Source: Cherax quadricarinatus (lineage: Eukaryota > Arthropoda > Malacostraca > Decapoda > Parastacidae). Taken from it: 64,000 bases of DNA. Positions 24,801 to 39,400 of the stretch are shown here, in pieces; the first letter of the stretch is position 1, and every line of letters starts with the position of its first letter. The stretch is from contig NC_091298.1 in assembly GCF_038502225.1 (NCBI RefSeq), positions 36,865,844 through 36,929,843 of the forward strand, written 5' to 3'. The notes beneath the pieces are model-generated. The model saw nothing but the letters and a program-made list of their open reading frames with translations. It ran no database searches and was not told the DNA's origin. The position numbers and the translations under genes were made by a program.

Positions 24801-26924
24801 TGCTGATCAAACACCGATGGAATTTTGATGAGCTGGAGAGAGGAGACAGCGGAGAAGAAAGTGACTGCATAGCGGGAACGCTTCACTCTGGAGGTCCCAA
24901 GGTGATAATTGCAGTGATGTATAACCCACCACAGAACAGCAGGAGGCCAAGGCAAGAGTATGACGAGAGCAATAGAGCGATGGTTGACACACTGGCTGCA
25001 GTGGCCAGAAGAGCTCATACATGCAGGGCAAAGCTCCTGATCATGGGTGACTTTAACCACAAGGAGATCGAATGGGAGAACTTGGAGCCACATGGGGGCC
25101 AAGATACATGGAGGGTTAAGATGATGGAGGTGGTACTGGAAAACTTCATGTACCAACACGTAAGGGACACTACAAGAGAGAGAGGAGAGGATGAACCAGC
25201 AAGACTGGACTTAGTATTCACCTTGAGTAGTGCAGATATTGAGGACATCACTTATGAAAGACCCCTTGGGGCCAGCGGTCATGTGGTTTTGAGCTTCGAA
25301 TACACAGTAGAGCTACAAGTGGAGGGGGAAGTAGGAAGGCCAGGACGAATGAAACCAAACTACAGGAAAGGGGACTACACAGGAATGAGGAACTTCCTGA
25401 ATGAGGTTCAGTGGGACAGAGAACTGGCAGGGAAACCAGTTAATGAGATGATGGAATATGTAGTCACAATGTGCAAGGAGGCTGAGGAGAGGTTTGTACC
25501 CAAGGGTAACAGGAATAATGAAAAAGCCAGGATGAGCCCATGGTTCACTCAAAGATGCAAGGAGGCAAAAACCAAGTGTGCTAGGGAATGGAAGAAATAT
25601 AGAAGGCAAAGGACCCAGGAGAATAAGGAGAGCAGTCGTAGAGCCAGAAACGAATATGCACAGATAAGAAGGGAGGCCCAACGTCAATATGAAAACGACA
25701 TAGCAGCAAAAGCCAAATCTGACCCGAAGCTGTTATACAGCCACATCAGGAAGAAAACAACCGTCAAAGTCCAGGTAATCAGGCTAAAGAAGGAAGGAGG
25801 AGAGACAACAAGAAATGACAGTGAAGTATGTGAGGAACTCAACAAGAGATTCAAAGAAGTGTTCACAGAGGAGACAGAAGGGGCTCCAGAAAGACAGAGA
25901 GGTGGGGTACACCACCATGTGCTGGACACAGTACACACAACCGAGGAAGAAGTGAAGAGGCTTCTGAGTGAGCTAGATACCTCAAAGGCAATGGGGCCAG
26001 ATAACATCTCTCCATGGGTCCTGAGAGAGGGAGCAGAGGCGCTATGTGTACCCCTAACAACAATATTCAATACATCTATCGAAACAGGGAGATTGCCTGA
26101 GGCATGGAAGACAGCAAATGTGGTACCAATCTTTAAAAAAGGAGACAGACATGAAGCACTAAACTACAGACCAGTGTCACTGACATGTATAGCATGCAAA
26201 ATCATGGAAAAGATTGTCAGGAGAAGAATTGTGGAACATCTAGACGGGAAATCCTGTGTCACAAACCTACTAGAGTTCTATGACATGGTGACAGCAGTAA
26301 GAGAAGAGAGAGAGGGGTGGGTGGATTGCATTTTCTTAGACTGCAAGAAGGCGTTTGAAACAGTACCACACAAGAGATTAGTGCAAAAACTGGAGGACCA
26401 AGCAGGAATAACAGGGAAGGCACTGCAATGGATCAGGGAATAGTTGTCAGGAAGACAGCAGCGAGTAATGGTACGAGGCGAGGTGTCAGAGTGGGCACCT
26501 GTGACCAGTGGGGTCCCACAGGGGTCAGTCCTAGGACCAGTGCTGTTTCTGGTATTTGTGAACGACATGACGGAAGGAATAAACTCCGAGGTGTCACTGT
26601 TTGCAGATGACGTGAAGTTGATGAGAAGAGTTCATTTGATCGAAGACCAGGCAGAAATACAAAATGATCTGGACAGGCTTCAGACCTGGTCCAGCAACTG
26701 GCTCCTGGAGTTCAATCCCACCAAGTGCAAAGTCATGAGGATTGGGGAAGGGCAAAGAAGACCGCAGATGGAGTACAGTCTACGGGGTCAGAGACTCCAA
26801 ACATCACTCAAGGAAAAAGATCTTGGGGTGAGTATAACACCAGGCACATCTCCTGAAGCGCACATCAACCAAATAACTGCTGCAGCATATGGGCGCCTGG
26901 AAACCTCAGAACAGCATTCCGACA
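24800..26924 (+). mobile_element. CR1-like LINE copy D, endonuclease to RT, broken
   Basis: Begins after (AC)n inside the endonuclease (LLIKHRWNFDELERGDSG). The AP-endonuclease-like motif GDFNHKEIEW is present, but the SDH catalytic box reads SGH, so the conserved Asp is lost. The linker contains WFTQRCKEAK, and the RT palm begins with GPDNISPWVL and YRPVSLTC. About 20 residues are deleted around EHLDGKSC. The (A/G)W-IRE segment is followed by a stop at 26441-26443 (TAG replacing the usual Tyr codon), after which the frame continues with [11 protein letters not shown] and [10 protein letters not shown] (both catalytic Asp kept). The copy ends abruptly at 26924, fused to the start of copy E without any AC tract and without its own 3' UTR. 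Confidence 0.88.
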
Positions 26925-29856
26925 GTAATGGAAAGGAAGCTAAAGGTATAGTACACCAACACAGATGGAATAACAAATAAGAGTGAAGAGTGGCAAGAAC
27001 GCATCATTGATGCATCACCTGACATCATAGCACAAAAGGAGACAAAACTTACAGGGATGATAATAGATGCAATTTTTCCACCTGGATATCAGATTATGAG
27101 GAAAGACAGAGGGAACAGAGGAGGGGGAGGAGTAGCATTGCTCATAAAAAACCAGTGGAGTTTTGAGGAGATGGGAGGAATGGAAAGAAGGGAAACAGAT
27201 GACTTCATTGTAGGATCACTTCAGACTGGGGGTCCCAAGGTGATGATAGCAGTGATGTATAACCCACCACTTAACAGCAGGAGAACAAGAGAAGAGTATG
27301 ATGTGTGCAATAGGGCAATGGTGGATACACTAGCTGAAGTGGCCAGGAGGGCTCATATGGGTAGGACAAATTGCTTATAATGGGGGATTTCAATCATAAA
27401 GAGATTGACTGGGAAAACCAAGAGCCACATGGGGGACCAGAAACATGGAGGGCTAAGATGTTGGAGACTGTATTGGAGAACTTCATGCACCAACATGTTA
27501 GGGATACAACCAGAGAGAGGAGAGGATGTTGCAGCAAGGCTGGATCTCATATTCACCTTAAATAGTTCAGACATAGGGGATATCACCCACAAAAGACCCC
27601 TTGGCGCTAGTGATCATGACGCACTGAGTCTTGAATATCTTTAGAGTTAACAGTGGAGAATGCAGCAGCACGAGAACAAAGAGAGAAACCGAACTTCAAA
27701 AAAGGGGACTACATAGGAATGAGAAGTTTCCGGCATGAAGTGCAGTGGGAAAGAGAACTAGATGGAAAGACAGTAAATGAAATGATGGAAATAGTGACCA
27801 CTAAGTGCAGGGAGGCAGAGGAAAGGTTCATACCAAAGGGCAACAGAAAAAAATGGTAAGACCAGAGTGAGCCCATGGTTTAATTGAAGGTGTAAAGAGG
27901 TCAAAGCCAAGTGTGCTAGAGCATGGAAAAGGTACTGAAGGCAAAGGACTCAAGAAAACAAGGAGCTGAGCAGAAGTACCAGAAACGAATATGCAGGGAT
28001 AAGGAGAGAGGCCCAGATGGAATAGGAGAACAACATAGCATCAAAAGCCAAATCTGAACAAAATTTGTTATACAGTCACATTAGGAGAAAAACAACAGTC
28101 AAGGACCAGGTAATCAGGCTGAGGAAAGAAGGAGGGGAGCTCACAAAGGGTGACCAAGAAGTATGTGATGAACTAAACAAAAGATTTAGAGAAGTATTCA
28201 CAATAGAGTCAGGAATGCTTCCAGCAAACTGTGGAGGTAGGCTGCACCAGCAGGTGCTGGACACAATACACATAACCAAGGTAGAGATGAAGACACTGCT
28301 AGACGAACTCGATACCTCAAAAGCGGTGGGCCCAGATAACATATCTCCATGGATACTGAGAGAGAGAGCAGAGGAACTGTATGTGCCCTTAGCAGCAATT
28401 TTCAGTAAATCTATCGAAACAGGGCAGTTGCCTGAGGTGTGGAAGACAGAACATGTAGTTCCAATTTTTAAGAAAGGGGACAGACAGGCAGCATTAAACT
28501 ACAGACCAGTGTCACTGACTTGTATAGTATGTAAAGTCATGGAAAAGGTTATCAGGGAAAAAGTGGCGGAACACATTGAAAAGATTGGGCTCATACATGA
28601 CAATCAGGAAGGCTTCAGAGATGGGAAATCCTGTGTCACAGATTTACTTGAGTTCTACGATAAGGTAACAGAAGTAAGACAGGAGAGAGAAGGATGGGTA
28701 GATTGCATCTTTTTAGACTGCAAGAAGGCTTTTGACACAGTACCACACAAGAGACTGGTGCAAAAATTAGTGGAGCAGGCAGGAATAATGGGGAAAGTAC
28801 TGCAGTGGATCAGGGAATACCTGACAGGAAGGAAACAACGAGTGTTGGTACGTGCTGAAGTGTCGGAGTGGGAGAATGTGTCGAGTGGGGTTCCACAAGG
28901 TTCAGTCCTAGTCCCGGTGTTGTTTCTTGTATACGTGAATGACATGGTGGAATGAACAGATTCAGAAGTGTCACTGATCGCTGATGATGGGAAACTGATG
29001 AGGAGAATACAAGTGGGCGAGGATCAGTTAAGATTACAAGGGGATCTGGACAAACTACAAGTATGGTCCAACAAATGGCTCCTAGAGTTTAACCCCAGAA
29101 AGTGTAAGGTCATGAAGATTGGGGAAGGACGCAGAAGACCGCAGACGGAGTACAGGTTAGGAAACCAACAGCTGCAAACGTCAATTAAAGAAAAGGATCC
29201 TGGGGTAAGCATTATAAAGAACATGTCCCCTGAGGCACACATCAATCAAATAACTGCTGCAACATATGCGAGATTGCCAAACCTGAGATTGGCGTTTAGA
29301 CATCTGAGTAAGGAGTCATTCACGACATTGTACACAGTGTACGTAAGGCCTATACTGGAATATGCAGCGCCAGTATGGAACTCTCACTTAAATTGGAGAA
29401 AGTGCAAAAATCTACAACACGATTAGTCCCGGAACTGAGGGGTATGTCTTATGAGGAGAGGTTAAGGGAACTCAACCTGATGACACTAGAGGATAGGAGG
29501 GATAGACAGGACATGATAACAACGTATAAAATACTAAGAGGCATTGACAAGGTGGACAAGGATCGAATGTTTCAGAGATGGGATACAGAAACAAGGGGAC
29601 ACAATTGGAAGCTGAAAACCCAGATGAGTCATAGGGATGTTAGGAAGTATTTCTTTGAACGTAGAGTTGTCAGGAACTGGAATAATCTGGAGAGTGAAGT
29701 AGTGGAAGCAAGTTCCATAAACAGCTTTAAGAAGAGGTATGACAAATATAATGGAGCAGGGAGAGAGTGAATTAGTATCGACCAGTGAAGAGGCGGGGCC
29801 AGGAGTTATGAATCGACCCTTGCAACCACATATAGGTGAGTACATATAGGTGAGTA
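26925..29856 (+). mobile_element. CR1-like LINE copy E, ORF2 from its start, degenerate
   Basis: Starts at the first residues of ORF2 (ERKLK... then EEWQERII and KETKL, the endonuclease Glu region) and runs to the 3' UTR. It is split into at least six frames: 27057-27380, 27371-27565 and 27405-27644, 27653-27859, 28065-28955, 28968-29426 and 29375-29770. EN motifs GDFNHKEIDW and ASDHDALS are visible. RT motifs include [23 protein letters not shown] and ADDGKLMRR (the usual FADD reads IADD). It is more diverged than copies D, F and G, so it is an older insertion or a different subfamily. The 3' UTR ends ATATAGGTGAGTAC twice, then AC. Confidence 0.88.
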
Positions 29857-29965
29857 CACGCACACACACACACACACACACATACATAAATACACACAAA
29901 CACACACACACAGACACATACACACACACGCACACACACACACACGCACACACGCACACACACAC

Positions 29966-30013
<48 letters not shown>

Positions 30014-30026
30014 ACACACACATACA

Positions 30027-30083
<57 letters not shown>
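29857..30083. repeat. (AC)n microsatellite
   Basis: About 225 bp of AC with scattered G and T interruptions between LINE copies E and F. Confidence 0.95.
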
Positions 30084-30084
<1 letters not shown>

Positions 30085-32850
30085 GAGGGAACAGGGGGGG
30101 GTGGAGGAGTGGCGTTGCTGATCAAAAATCGCTGGAATTTTGATGAGCTGGAGAGAGGAGACAGCGGAGAAGAAAGTGATTACATAGTGGGAACACTTCA
30201 CTCTGGAGGTCCCAAGGTGGTAATAGCAGTGATGTATAACCCACCACAGAACAGCAGGAGGCCAAGGCAAGAGTACGACGAGAGCAATAGAGCGATGGTT
30301 GACACACTGGCTAGAGTGGCCAGAAGAGCTCATGCATGCAGGGCAAAGCTCCTGATCATGGGTGACTTTAACCACAAGGAGATCGATTGGGAGAACTTGG
30401 ACCCACATGGGGGCCAAGATACATGGAGGGCTAAGATGATGGAGGTGGTACTGGAAAACTTCATGTGCCAACACGTAAGGGACACTACAAGAGAGAGAGG
30501 AGAGGATGAACCAGCAAGGCTGGACTTAGTATTCACCTTGAGTAGTGCAGACATCGAGGACATCACATATGAAAGACCCCTTGGGGCCAGTGACCATGTG
30601 GTTTTAAGCTTCGAATACACAGTAGAGCTACAAGTGGAGGGAGAAGCAGGAAGGCCAGGACGAATGAAGCCAAACTACAAGAAAGGGGACAACACAGGAA
30701 TGAGGAACTACCTGAACGGGGTTCAGTGGGACAGAGAACTGGCAGGGAAGCCAGTTAATGAGATGATGGAATATGTAGCAACAAAATGCAAGGAGGCTGA
30801 GGAGAGGTTTGTACCCAAGGTTAACAGGATTAATGAAAAAGCCAGGATCAGCCCATGGTTTACCCAAAGGTGCAGGGAGGCAAAAACCTAGTGTGCTAGG
30901 GAATGGAAGAAATATAGAAGGCAAAGGACCCAGGAGAATAAGGAGAACAGTCGTAGAGCCAGAAACGAATATGCACAGATAAGAAGGGAGGCCCAAAGAC
31001 AATATGAAAATGACATAGCAGCGAAAGCCAAATCTGACCCGAAACTGTTGTACAGCCACATCAGGAGGAAAACAACAGTCAAGGACCAGGTAATCAGGCT
31101 AAGGAAGGAAGGAGGAGAGACAACAAGAAATGACCGTGAAGTATGTGAAGAACTCAACAAGAGATTCAAAGAAGTGTTCACAGAGGAGACAGAAGGGACT
31201 CCAGAAAGACGGAGAGGTGGGGCACACCACCAAGTGCTGGACACAGTGCACACAACCGAGGAAGAAGTGAAGAGGCTTCTGAGTGAGCTAGATACCTCAA
31301 AGGCAATGGGGCCAGATAACATCTCCCCATGGGTATTGAGAGAGGGAGCAGAGGCGCTATGTGTACCCCTAACAACAATATTCAATACATCTATCGAAAC
31401 AGGGAGATTGCCTGAGGCATGGAAGACAGCAAATGTAGTCCCAATCTTTAAAAAAGGAGACAGACATGAAGCATTAAACTACAGACCAGTGTCACTGACA
31501 TGTATAGTATGCAAAATCATGGAGAAGATTATCAGGAGAAGAGTGATGGAACACCTAGAAAGGAATGATCTCATCAACAGCAGCCAACATGGTTTCAGGG
31601 ACGGGAAATCCTGTGTCACAAACCTACTGGAGTTCTATGACATGGTGACAGCAGTAAGACAAGAGAGAGAGGGGTGGGTGGATTGCATTTTCTTGGACTG
31701 CAAGAAGGCGTTTGACACAGTTCCACACAAGAGATTGGTGCAAAAACTGGAGGACCAAGCAGGGATAACAGGGAAGGCACTACAATGGATCAGGGAATAC
31801 TTGTCAGGAAGACAGCAGCGAGTCATGGTACGTGGCGAGGTGTCAGAGTGGGCACCTGTGATCAGCGGGGTCCCGCAGGGGTCAATCCAAGGACCAGTGC
31901 TGTTTCTGGTATTTGTGAACGACATGACGGAAGGAATAGACTCTGAGGTGTCCCTGTTTGCAGATGACGTGAAGTTGATGAGAAGAATTCACTCGATCGA
32001 AGACCAGGCAGAACTACAAAGGGATCTGGACAGGCTGCAGACCTGGTCCAGCAATTGGCTCCTGGAGTTCAATCCCACCAAGTGCAAAGTCATGAAGATT
32101 GGGGAAGGGCAAAGAAGGCCGCAGACGGAGTACAGTCTAGGGGGTCAGAGACTACAAACCTCACTCAAGGAAAAAGATCTTGGGGTGAGTATAACACCAG
32201 GCACATCTCCTGAAGCGCACATCAACCAAATAACTGCTGCAGCATATGGGCGCCTAGCAAACCTCAGAACAGCATTCCGACATCTTAATAAGGAATCATT
32301 AAGGACCCTGTACACCGTGTACGTTAGGCCCATATTGGAGTACGCGGCACCAGTTTTGAACCCACACCTAGCCAAGCACGTGAAGAAACTAGAGAAAGTG
32401 CAAAGGTTTGCAACAAGACTAGTCCCAGAGCTAAGAGGTATGTCCTACGAGGAGAGGTTAAGGGAAATCAACCTGACGACACTGGAGGACAGGAGAGATA
32501 GGGGGGACATGATAACGACATACAAAATACTGAGAGGAATTGACAAGGTGGACAAAGACAGGATGTTCCAGAGATTGGACACAGTAACAAGGGGACACAG
32601 TTGGAAGCTGAAGACACAGATGAATCACAGGGATGTTAGGAAGTATTTCTTCAGCCACAGAGTAGTCAGTAAGTGGAATAGTTTGGGAAGCGATGTAGTG
32701 GAGGCAGGATCCATACATAGCTTTAAGCAGAGGTATGATAAAGCTCACGGCTCAGGGAGAGTGACCTAGTAGCGATCAGTGAAGAGGCGGGGCCAGGAGC
32801 TCGGACTCGACCCCCGCAACCTCAACTAGGTGAGTACAACTAGGTGAGTA
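30084..32850 (+). mobile_element. CR1-like LINE copy F, most complete EN-RT copy of the cluster
   Basis: Begins after (AC)n within the endonuclease at the glycine-rich GGVALLIKNRW segment and ends with a 3' UTR (GAAGAGGCGGGGCCAGGAGC, then ACTAGGTGAGTACA twice) followed by AC. Only the first part of the endonuclease, ORF1 and the 5' UTR are missing. The last approximately 1.87 kb is almost identical to copy G, and both carry the unusual APVLNPH in place of APVWNPH, so one derives from the other. Confidence 0.93.
30085..32769 (+). pseudogene. LINE copy F ORF2 (EN-RT), one premature stop
   Basis: A single frame of about 890 codons broken only by TAG at 30889-30891, where relatives have Lys in EAKTKCAREW. 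Visible in order: NPPQNSRRP, GDFNHKEIDW (EN Asp/Asn) and ASDHVVLSFEY (EN SDH box); then the linker; then the RT with GPDNISPWVL, NYRPVSLTC, FLDCKKAFDTVPHKR (first catalytic Asp), SGVPQGSIQGP and [10 protein letters not shown] (catalytic Asp pair). It finishes with the CR1-type tail EERLREINLTTLEDRRDRG and KYFFSHRVV. ORF2 of such elements nicks target DNA and reverse-transcribes the element RNA from the nick. The lack of an N-terminus makes this copy non-autonomous regardless of the stop. Confidence 0.9.
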
Positions 32851-32862
32851 CACATATACACT

Positions 32863-32930
<68 letters not shown>

Positions 32931-32947
32931 CACACATATACACACAC
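32851..32947. repeat. (AC)n microsatellite
   Basis: About 95 bp of AC with ATATAC interruptions at both edges, between copies F and G. Confidence 0.95.
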
Positions 32948-34748
32948 ATATGCACAGATAAGAAGGGAGGCCCAAAGACAATATGAAAATGACATAGCAG
33001 CGAAAGCCAAATTTGACCCGAAACTGTTGTACAGCCACATCAGGAGGAAAACAACAGTCAAGGACCAGGTAATCAGGCTAAGGAAGGAAGGAGGAGAGAC
33101 AACAAGAAATGACCGTGAAGTATGTGAAGAACTCAAAAAGAGATTCAAAGAAGTGTTCACAGAGGAGACAGAAGGGACTCCAGAAGGACGGAGAGGTGGG
33201 GCACACCACCAAGTGCTGGACACAGTGCACACAACCGAGGAAGAAGTGAAGAGGCTTCTGAGTGAGCTAGATACCTCAAAGGCAATGGGGCCAGATAACA
33301 TCTCCCCATGGGTATTGAGAGAGGGAGCAGAGGCGCTATGTGTACCCCTAACAACAATATTCAATACATCTATCGAAACAGGGAGATTGCCTGAGGCATG
33401 GAAGACAGCAAATGTAGTCCCAATCTTTAAAAAAGGAGACAGACATGAAGCAATAAACTACAGACCAGTGTCACTGACATGTATAGTATGCAAAATCATG
33501 GAGAAGATTATCAGGAGAAGAGTGGTGGAACACCTAGAAAGGAACGATCTCATCAACAGCAGCCAACATGGTTTCAGGGACGGGAAATCCTGTTTCACAA
33601 ACCTACTGGAGTTCTATGACATGGTGACAGCAGTAAGACAAGAGAGAGAGGGGTGGGTGGATTGCATTTTCTTGGACTGCAAGAAGGCGTTTGACACAGT
33701 TCCACACAAGAGATTGGTGCAAAATCTGGAGGACCAAGCAGGGATAAGAGGGAAGGCACTACAATGGATCAGGGAATACTTGTCAGGAAGACAGCAGCGA
33801 GTCATGGTACGTGGCGAGGTGTCAGAGTGGGCACCTGTGACCAGCGGGGTCCCGCAGGGGTCAGTCCTAGGACCAGTGCTGTTTCTGGTATTTGTGAACG
33901 ACATGACGGAAGGAATAGACTCTGAGGTGTCCCTGTTTGCAGATGACGTGAAGTTGATGAGAAGAATTCACTCGATCGAAGACCAGGCAGAATTACAAAG
34001 GGATCTGGACAGGCTGCAGACCTGGTCCAGCAATTGGCTCCTGGAGTTCAATCCCACCAAGTGCAAAGTTATGAAGATTGGGGAAGGGCAAAGAAGGCCG
34101 CAGACGGAGTACAGTCTAGGGGGTCAGAGACTACAAACCTCACTCAAGGAAAAAGATCTTGGGGTGAGTATAACACCAGGCACATCTCCTGAAGCGCACA
34201 TCAACCAAATAACTGCTGCAGCATATGGGCGCCTAGCAAACCTCAGAACAGCATTCCGACATCTTAATAAGGAATCATTCAGGACCCTGTACACCGTGTA
34301 CGTTAGGCCCATATTGGAGTACGCGGCACCAGTTTTGAACCCACACCTAGCCAAGCACGTGAAGAAACTAGAGAAAGTGCAAAGGTTTGCAACAAGACTA
34401 TTCCCAGAGCTAAGAGGTATGTCCTACGAGGAGAGGTTAAGGGAAATCAACCTGACGACACTGGAGGACAGGAGAGATAGGGGGGACATGATAACGACAT
34501 ACAAAATACTGAGAGGAATTGACAAGGTGGACAAAGACAGGATGTTCCAGAGATTGGACACAGTAACAAGGGGACACAGTTGGAAGCTGAAGACACAGAT
34601 GAATCACAGGGATGTTAGGAAGTATTTCTTCAGCTACAGAGTAGTCAGTAAGTGGAATAGTTTGGGAAGCGATATAATGGAGGTAGGTTCCATACATAGG
34701 TTTAAGCAGAGGTATGATAAAGCTCACGGCTCAGGGAGAGTGACCTAG
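32948..34748 (+). CDS. LINE copy G reverse-transcriptase frame, uninterrupted
   Basis: The open frame extends leftward through the AC tract (as a Thr-His run) to 32844, but the element part begins at 32948, so the apparent start is an artefact. The approximately 600 element codons contain the full RT palm: [33 protein letters not shown] and [10 protein letters not shown], followed by the thumb and the CR1-type C-terminal domain ending YDKAHGSGRVT. All RT catalytic Asp residues are present and there is no stop. The endonuclease is absent. Possibly expressed by read-through, but I infer no function. Confidence 0.85.
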
Positions 34749-34816
34749 TAGCGATCAGTGAAGAGGCGGGGCCAGGAGCTCGGACTCGACCCCCGCAACC
34801 TCAACTAGGTGAGTAC
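32948..34816 (+). mobile_element. CR1-like LINE copy G, near-identical partial duplicate of F
   Basis: Starts after (AC)n at the YAQIRREAQRQYEND segment and matches copy F at a constant offset of about 1979 bp through the 3' UTR, with only scattered substitutions (for example LLYSH retained, AKFDPK for AKSDPK, VTNLLE to FTNLLE). The 3' UTR has one GGTGAGTAC instead of two. The very high identity indicates a recent event: either a second insertion from the same source or unequal exchange between AC tracts. Confidence 0.92.
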
Positions 34817-36891
<2,075 letters not shown>

Positions 36892-36900
36892 TACACACAC

Positions 36901-36988
<88 letters not shown>
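36892..36988. repeat. (AC)n microsatellite
   Basis: AC tract that ends the LINE cluster on the right. Confidence 0.96.
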
Positions 36989-36990
<2 letters not shown>

Positions 36991-37159
36991 GCGCCCAGAG
37001 AATCTCAGTGTTTTCAGGGCGTGTTTTAGCAGCTAGCAGCAACCAGTGTCAGCGACAACCTCAGTGAACAACCCTACAAGTGATAACCAAAGTATTAGTT
37101 AAAAAAAAAAAGAAAAGACGAGAGGAAGCCTGAAATTATACAACAAAATTTCAAAGTGT
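36989..37159. other. Unassigned sequence after the AC tract, possible retroelement leader
   Basis: Contains GGGCGTGTTTTAGCAGC and an A-rich stretch, directly joined to (AC)n. The sequence after the last AC tract of the window (63820-64000) has a similar GTCGTGTTTTGGCAG start. They may be 5' leaders of CR1-like copies or just unrelated flanks; similarity is short. Confidence 0.35.
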
Positions 37160-38385
37160 CAGTTCGTTAGAGGCCTAGTTGGCACTTGCTGCCACACAGT
37201 TAGAGGCCTAGTTGGCACTTGTTGCCACACAGTTAGAGGCCTAGTTGGCACTTGCTGCCACACAGTTAGAGGCCTAGTTGGCACTTGTTGCCACACAGTT
37301 AGAGGCCTAGTTGGCACTTGTTGCCACACAGTTAGAGGCCTAGTTGGCACTTGTTGCCACACAGAGGCCTAGTTGGCACTTGTTGCCACACAGTAAGAGG
37401 CCCTTTGGCACTTGTTGCCACACAGTAAGAGGCCTAGTTGGCACTTGTTGCCACACAGAGGCCTAGTTGGCACTTGTTGCCACACAGTCAGAGGCCTAGT
37501 TGGCACTTGTTGCCACACAGTCAGAGGCCTAGTTGGCACTTGTTGCCACACAGTTAGAGGCCTAGTTAGCACTTGTTGCCACACAGTAAGAGGCCCTTTG
37601 GCACTTGTTGCCACACAGTAAGAGGCCTAGTTGGCACTTGTTGCCACACAGAGGCCTAGTTGGCACTTGTTGCCACACAGTCAGAGGCCTAGTTGGCACT
37701 TGTTGCCACACAGTTAGAGGCCTAGTTGGCACTTGTTGGCACACAGTTAGAGGCCTAGTTGGCACTTGTTGCCACACAGTTAGAGGCCTAGTTGGCACTT
37801 GTTGCCACACAGAGGCCTAGTTGGCACTTGTTGCCACACAGTCAGAGGCCTAGTTGGGACTTGTTGCCACACAGTTAGAGGCCTAGTTGGCACTTGTTGG
37901 CACACAGTTAGAGGCCTAGTTGGCACTTGTTGCCACACAGTTAGAGGCCTAGTTGGCACTTGTTGCCACACAGTTAGAAGCCTAGTTGGCACTTGTTGCC
38001 ACACAGAGGTCTAGTTGGCACTTGTTGCCACACAGTTAGAGGCCTAGTTGGCACTTGTTGCCACACAGTTAGAGGCCTAGTTGGCACTTGTTGCCACACA
38101 GTCAGAGGCCTAGTTGGCACTTGTTGCCACACAGTTAGAGGCCTAGTTGACACTTGTTGGCACACAGAGGCCTAGTAGGCACTTGTTGCCACACAGTTAG
38201 AGGCCTAGTAGGCACTTGTTGCCACACAGAGGCCTAGTAGGCACTTGTTGCCACACAGTTAGAGGCCTAGTTGGCACTTGTTGCCACACAGAGGCCTAGT
38301 AGGCACTTGTTGCCACACAGAGGCCTAGTAGGCACTTGTTGCCACACAGTTAGAGGCCTAGTAGGCACTTCTTGCCACACAGTTA
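37160..38385. repeat. 33/28-bp minisatellite with ~194-bp higher-order period
   Basis: Units have the core GAGGCCTAGTTGGCACTTG followed by TTGCCACACAG, with (33 bp) or without (28 bp) a GTTA-type spacer. Groups of units repeat every 193-194 bp (37412, 37605, 37799 and 37993). The 33-bp length is a multiple of 3, so both strands stay open (VWQQVPTRPLT on minus, CCHTVRGLVGT on plus). These are not genes. Confidence 0.94.
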
Positions 38386-38521
38386 CAAATATACAAAGTA
38401 CAAAGCGGGTGACTAAAGACAAAAGATCAAAAAGAATTAAGAGAGGATGGTTAACAAGAAACTGTGAGGTAGCATACAGCGAGTGTGAGCAAGCTAGCCA
38501 GAATGGCAATATATATATAAG
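38386..38521. other. Unique sequence between minisatellite and palindrome
   Basis: No recognised feature. Contains a short ATATATATA run. Confidence 0.4.
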
Positions 38522-38536
38522 TAGTGCTGAAGGCGG

Positions 38537-38575
38537 CTGAGCGGTCCCTCCTGAAAGGGGTGCGACTGAGCGGTC
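38537..38575. repeat. Terminal CTGAGCGGTC motifs, left end of palindrome
   Basis: CTGAGCGGTC occurs at 38537-38546 and 38566-38575, just outside the GACCCC minisatellite. The reverse complement is repeated at the other end of the palindrome. Confidence 0.8.
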
Positions 38576-38605
38576 TCATTTTCACACCTTTATGCTAATG
38601 ACCTC

Positions 38606-39400
38606 ACCCACGACCCCCGCCCACGACCCCCATCCATGAACCCACCCACGACCCCCACCACGACCCCCATACATGACCCCACCCACGACCCCCCTCCCAC
38701 CCACGACCCCCACCACGACCCCCACCCATGACCCCACCCACGACCCCCCTCCCACCCACGACCCCCACCACGACCCCCACCCATGACCCCACCCACGACC
38801 CCCCTCCCACCCACGACCCCCACCACGACCCCCACCCATGACCCCACCCACGACCCCCACCACGACCCCCCCTCCCACCCACGACCACCTCTCCCTCAAC
38901 CCACGACCCCCACCCACGACCCCCCACGACCCCCACCCATGACCACACCCACGACCCCCGCCCACGACCCCCACCCATGACCCCACCCACGACCCCCACC
39001 CATGACCCCACCCACGACCCCCACCACGACCCCCTCCCACCCACGACTCCCCCCCTCGACCACCTCTCCCTCAACCCACGACCCCCACCCACGACCCCAC
39101 CCACGGCCCCCACCCACGACCCCACCCTCGAACCCCACCCACGACCCCCGCCCACGACCCCCAACCATGACCCCCACCCACGACCCCCACCCACGACCCC
39201 CACCCACGACCCCCACCCTAGACCACCTCTCCCTCAACCCACGACCCCCCGCCCACGACCCCCACCCATGACCCCACCCACGACCCCCACCACGACCCCC
39301 ACCACGATCCCCACCCATGACCCCACCCACGATCCCCCCCACCCACGACCCCACCCACGACCCCCACCCACGACCCCACCCTCGACCCCACCCACGACCC
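38606..39400. repeat. GACCCCCACCCAC minisatellite (left arm)
   Basis: Irregular tandem repeats of CACGACCCC(C)ACC units of about 13-15 bp, with inserted CCACCTCTCCCTCAACC segments. The minus strand is a dense series of GGGG/GGG runs with strong G-quadruplex potential. It creates long Gly-Arg-Val and Pro-Thr open frames on the two strands, which I reject as genes. Confidence 0.95.

Noticed and set aside
37160..38385. CRISPR-like array
   Set aside because: Contiguous tandem units; the only variation is presence or absence of a short spacer, not unique spacers.
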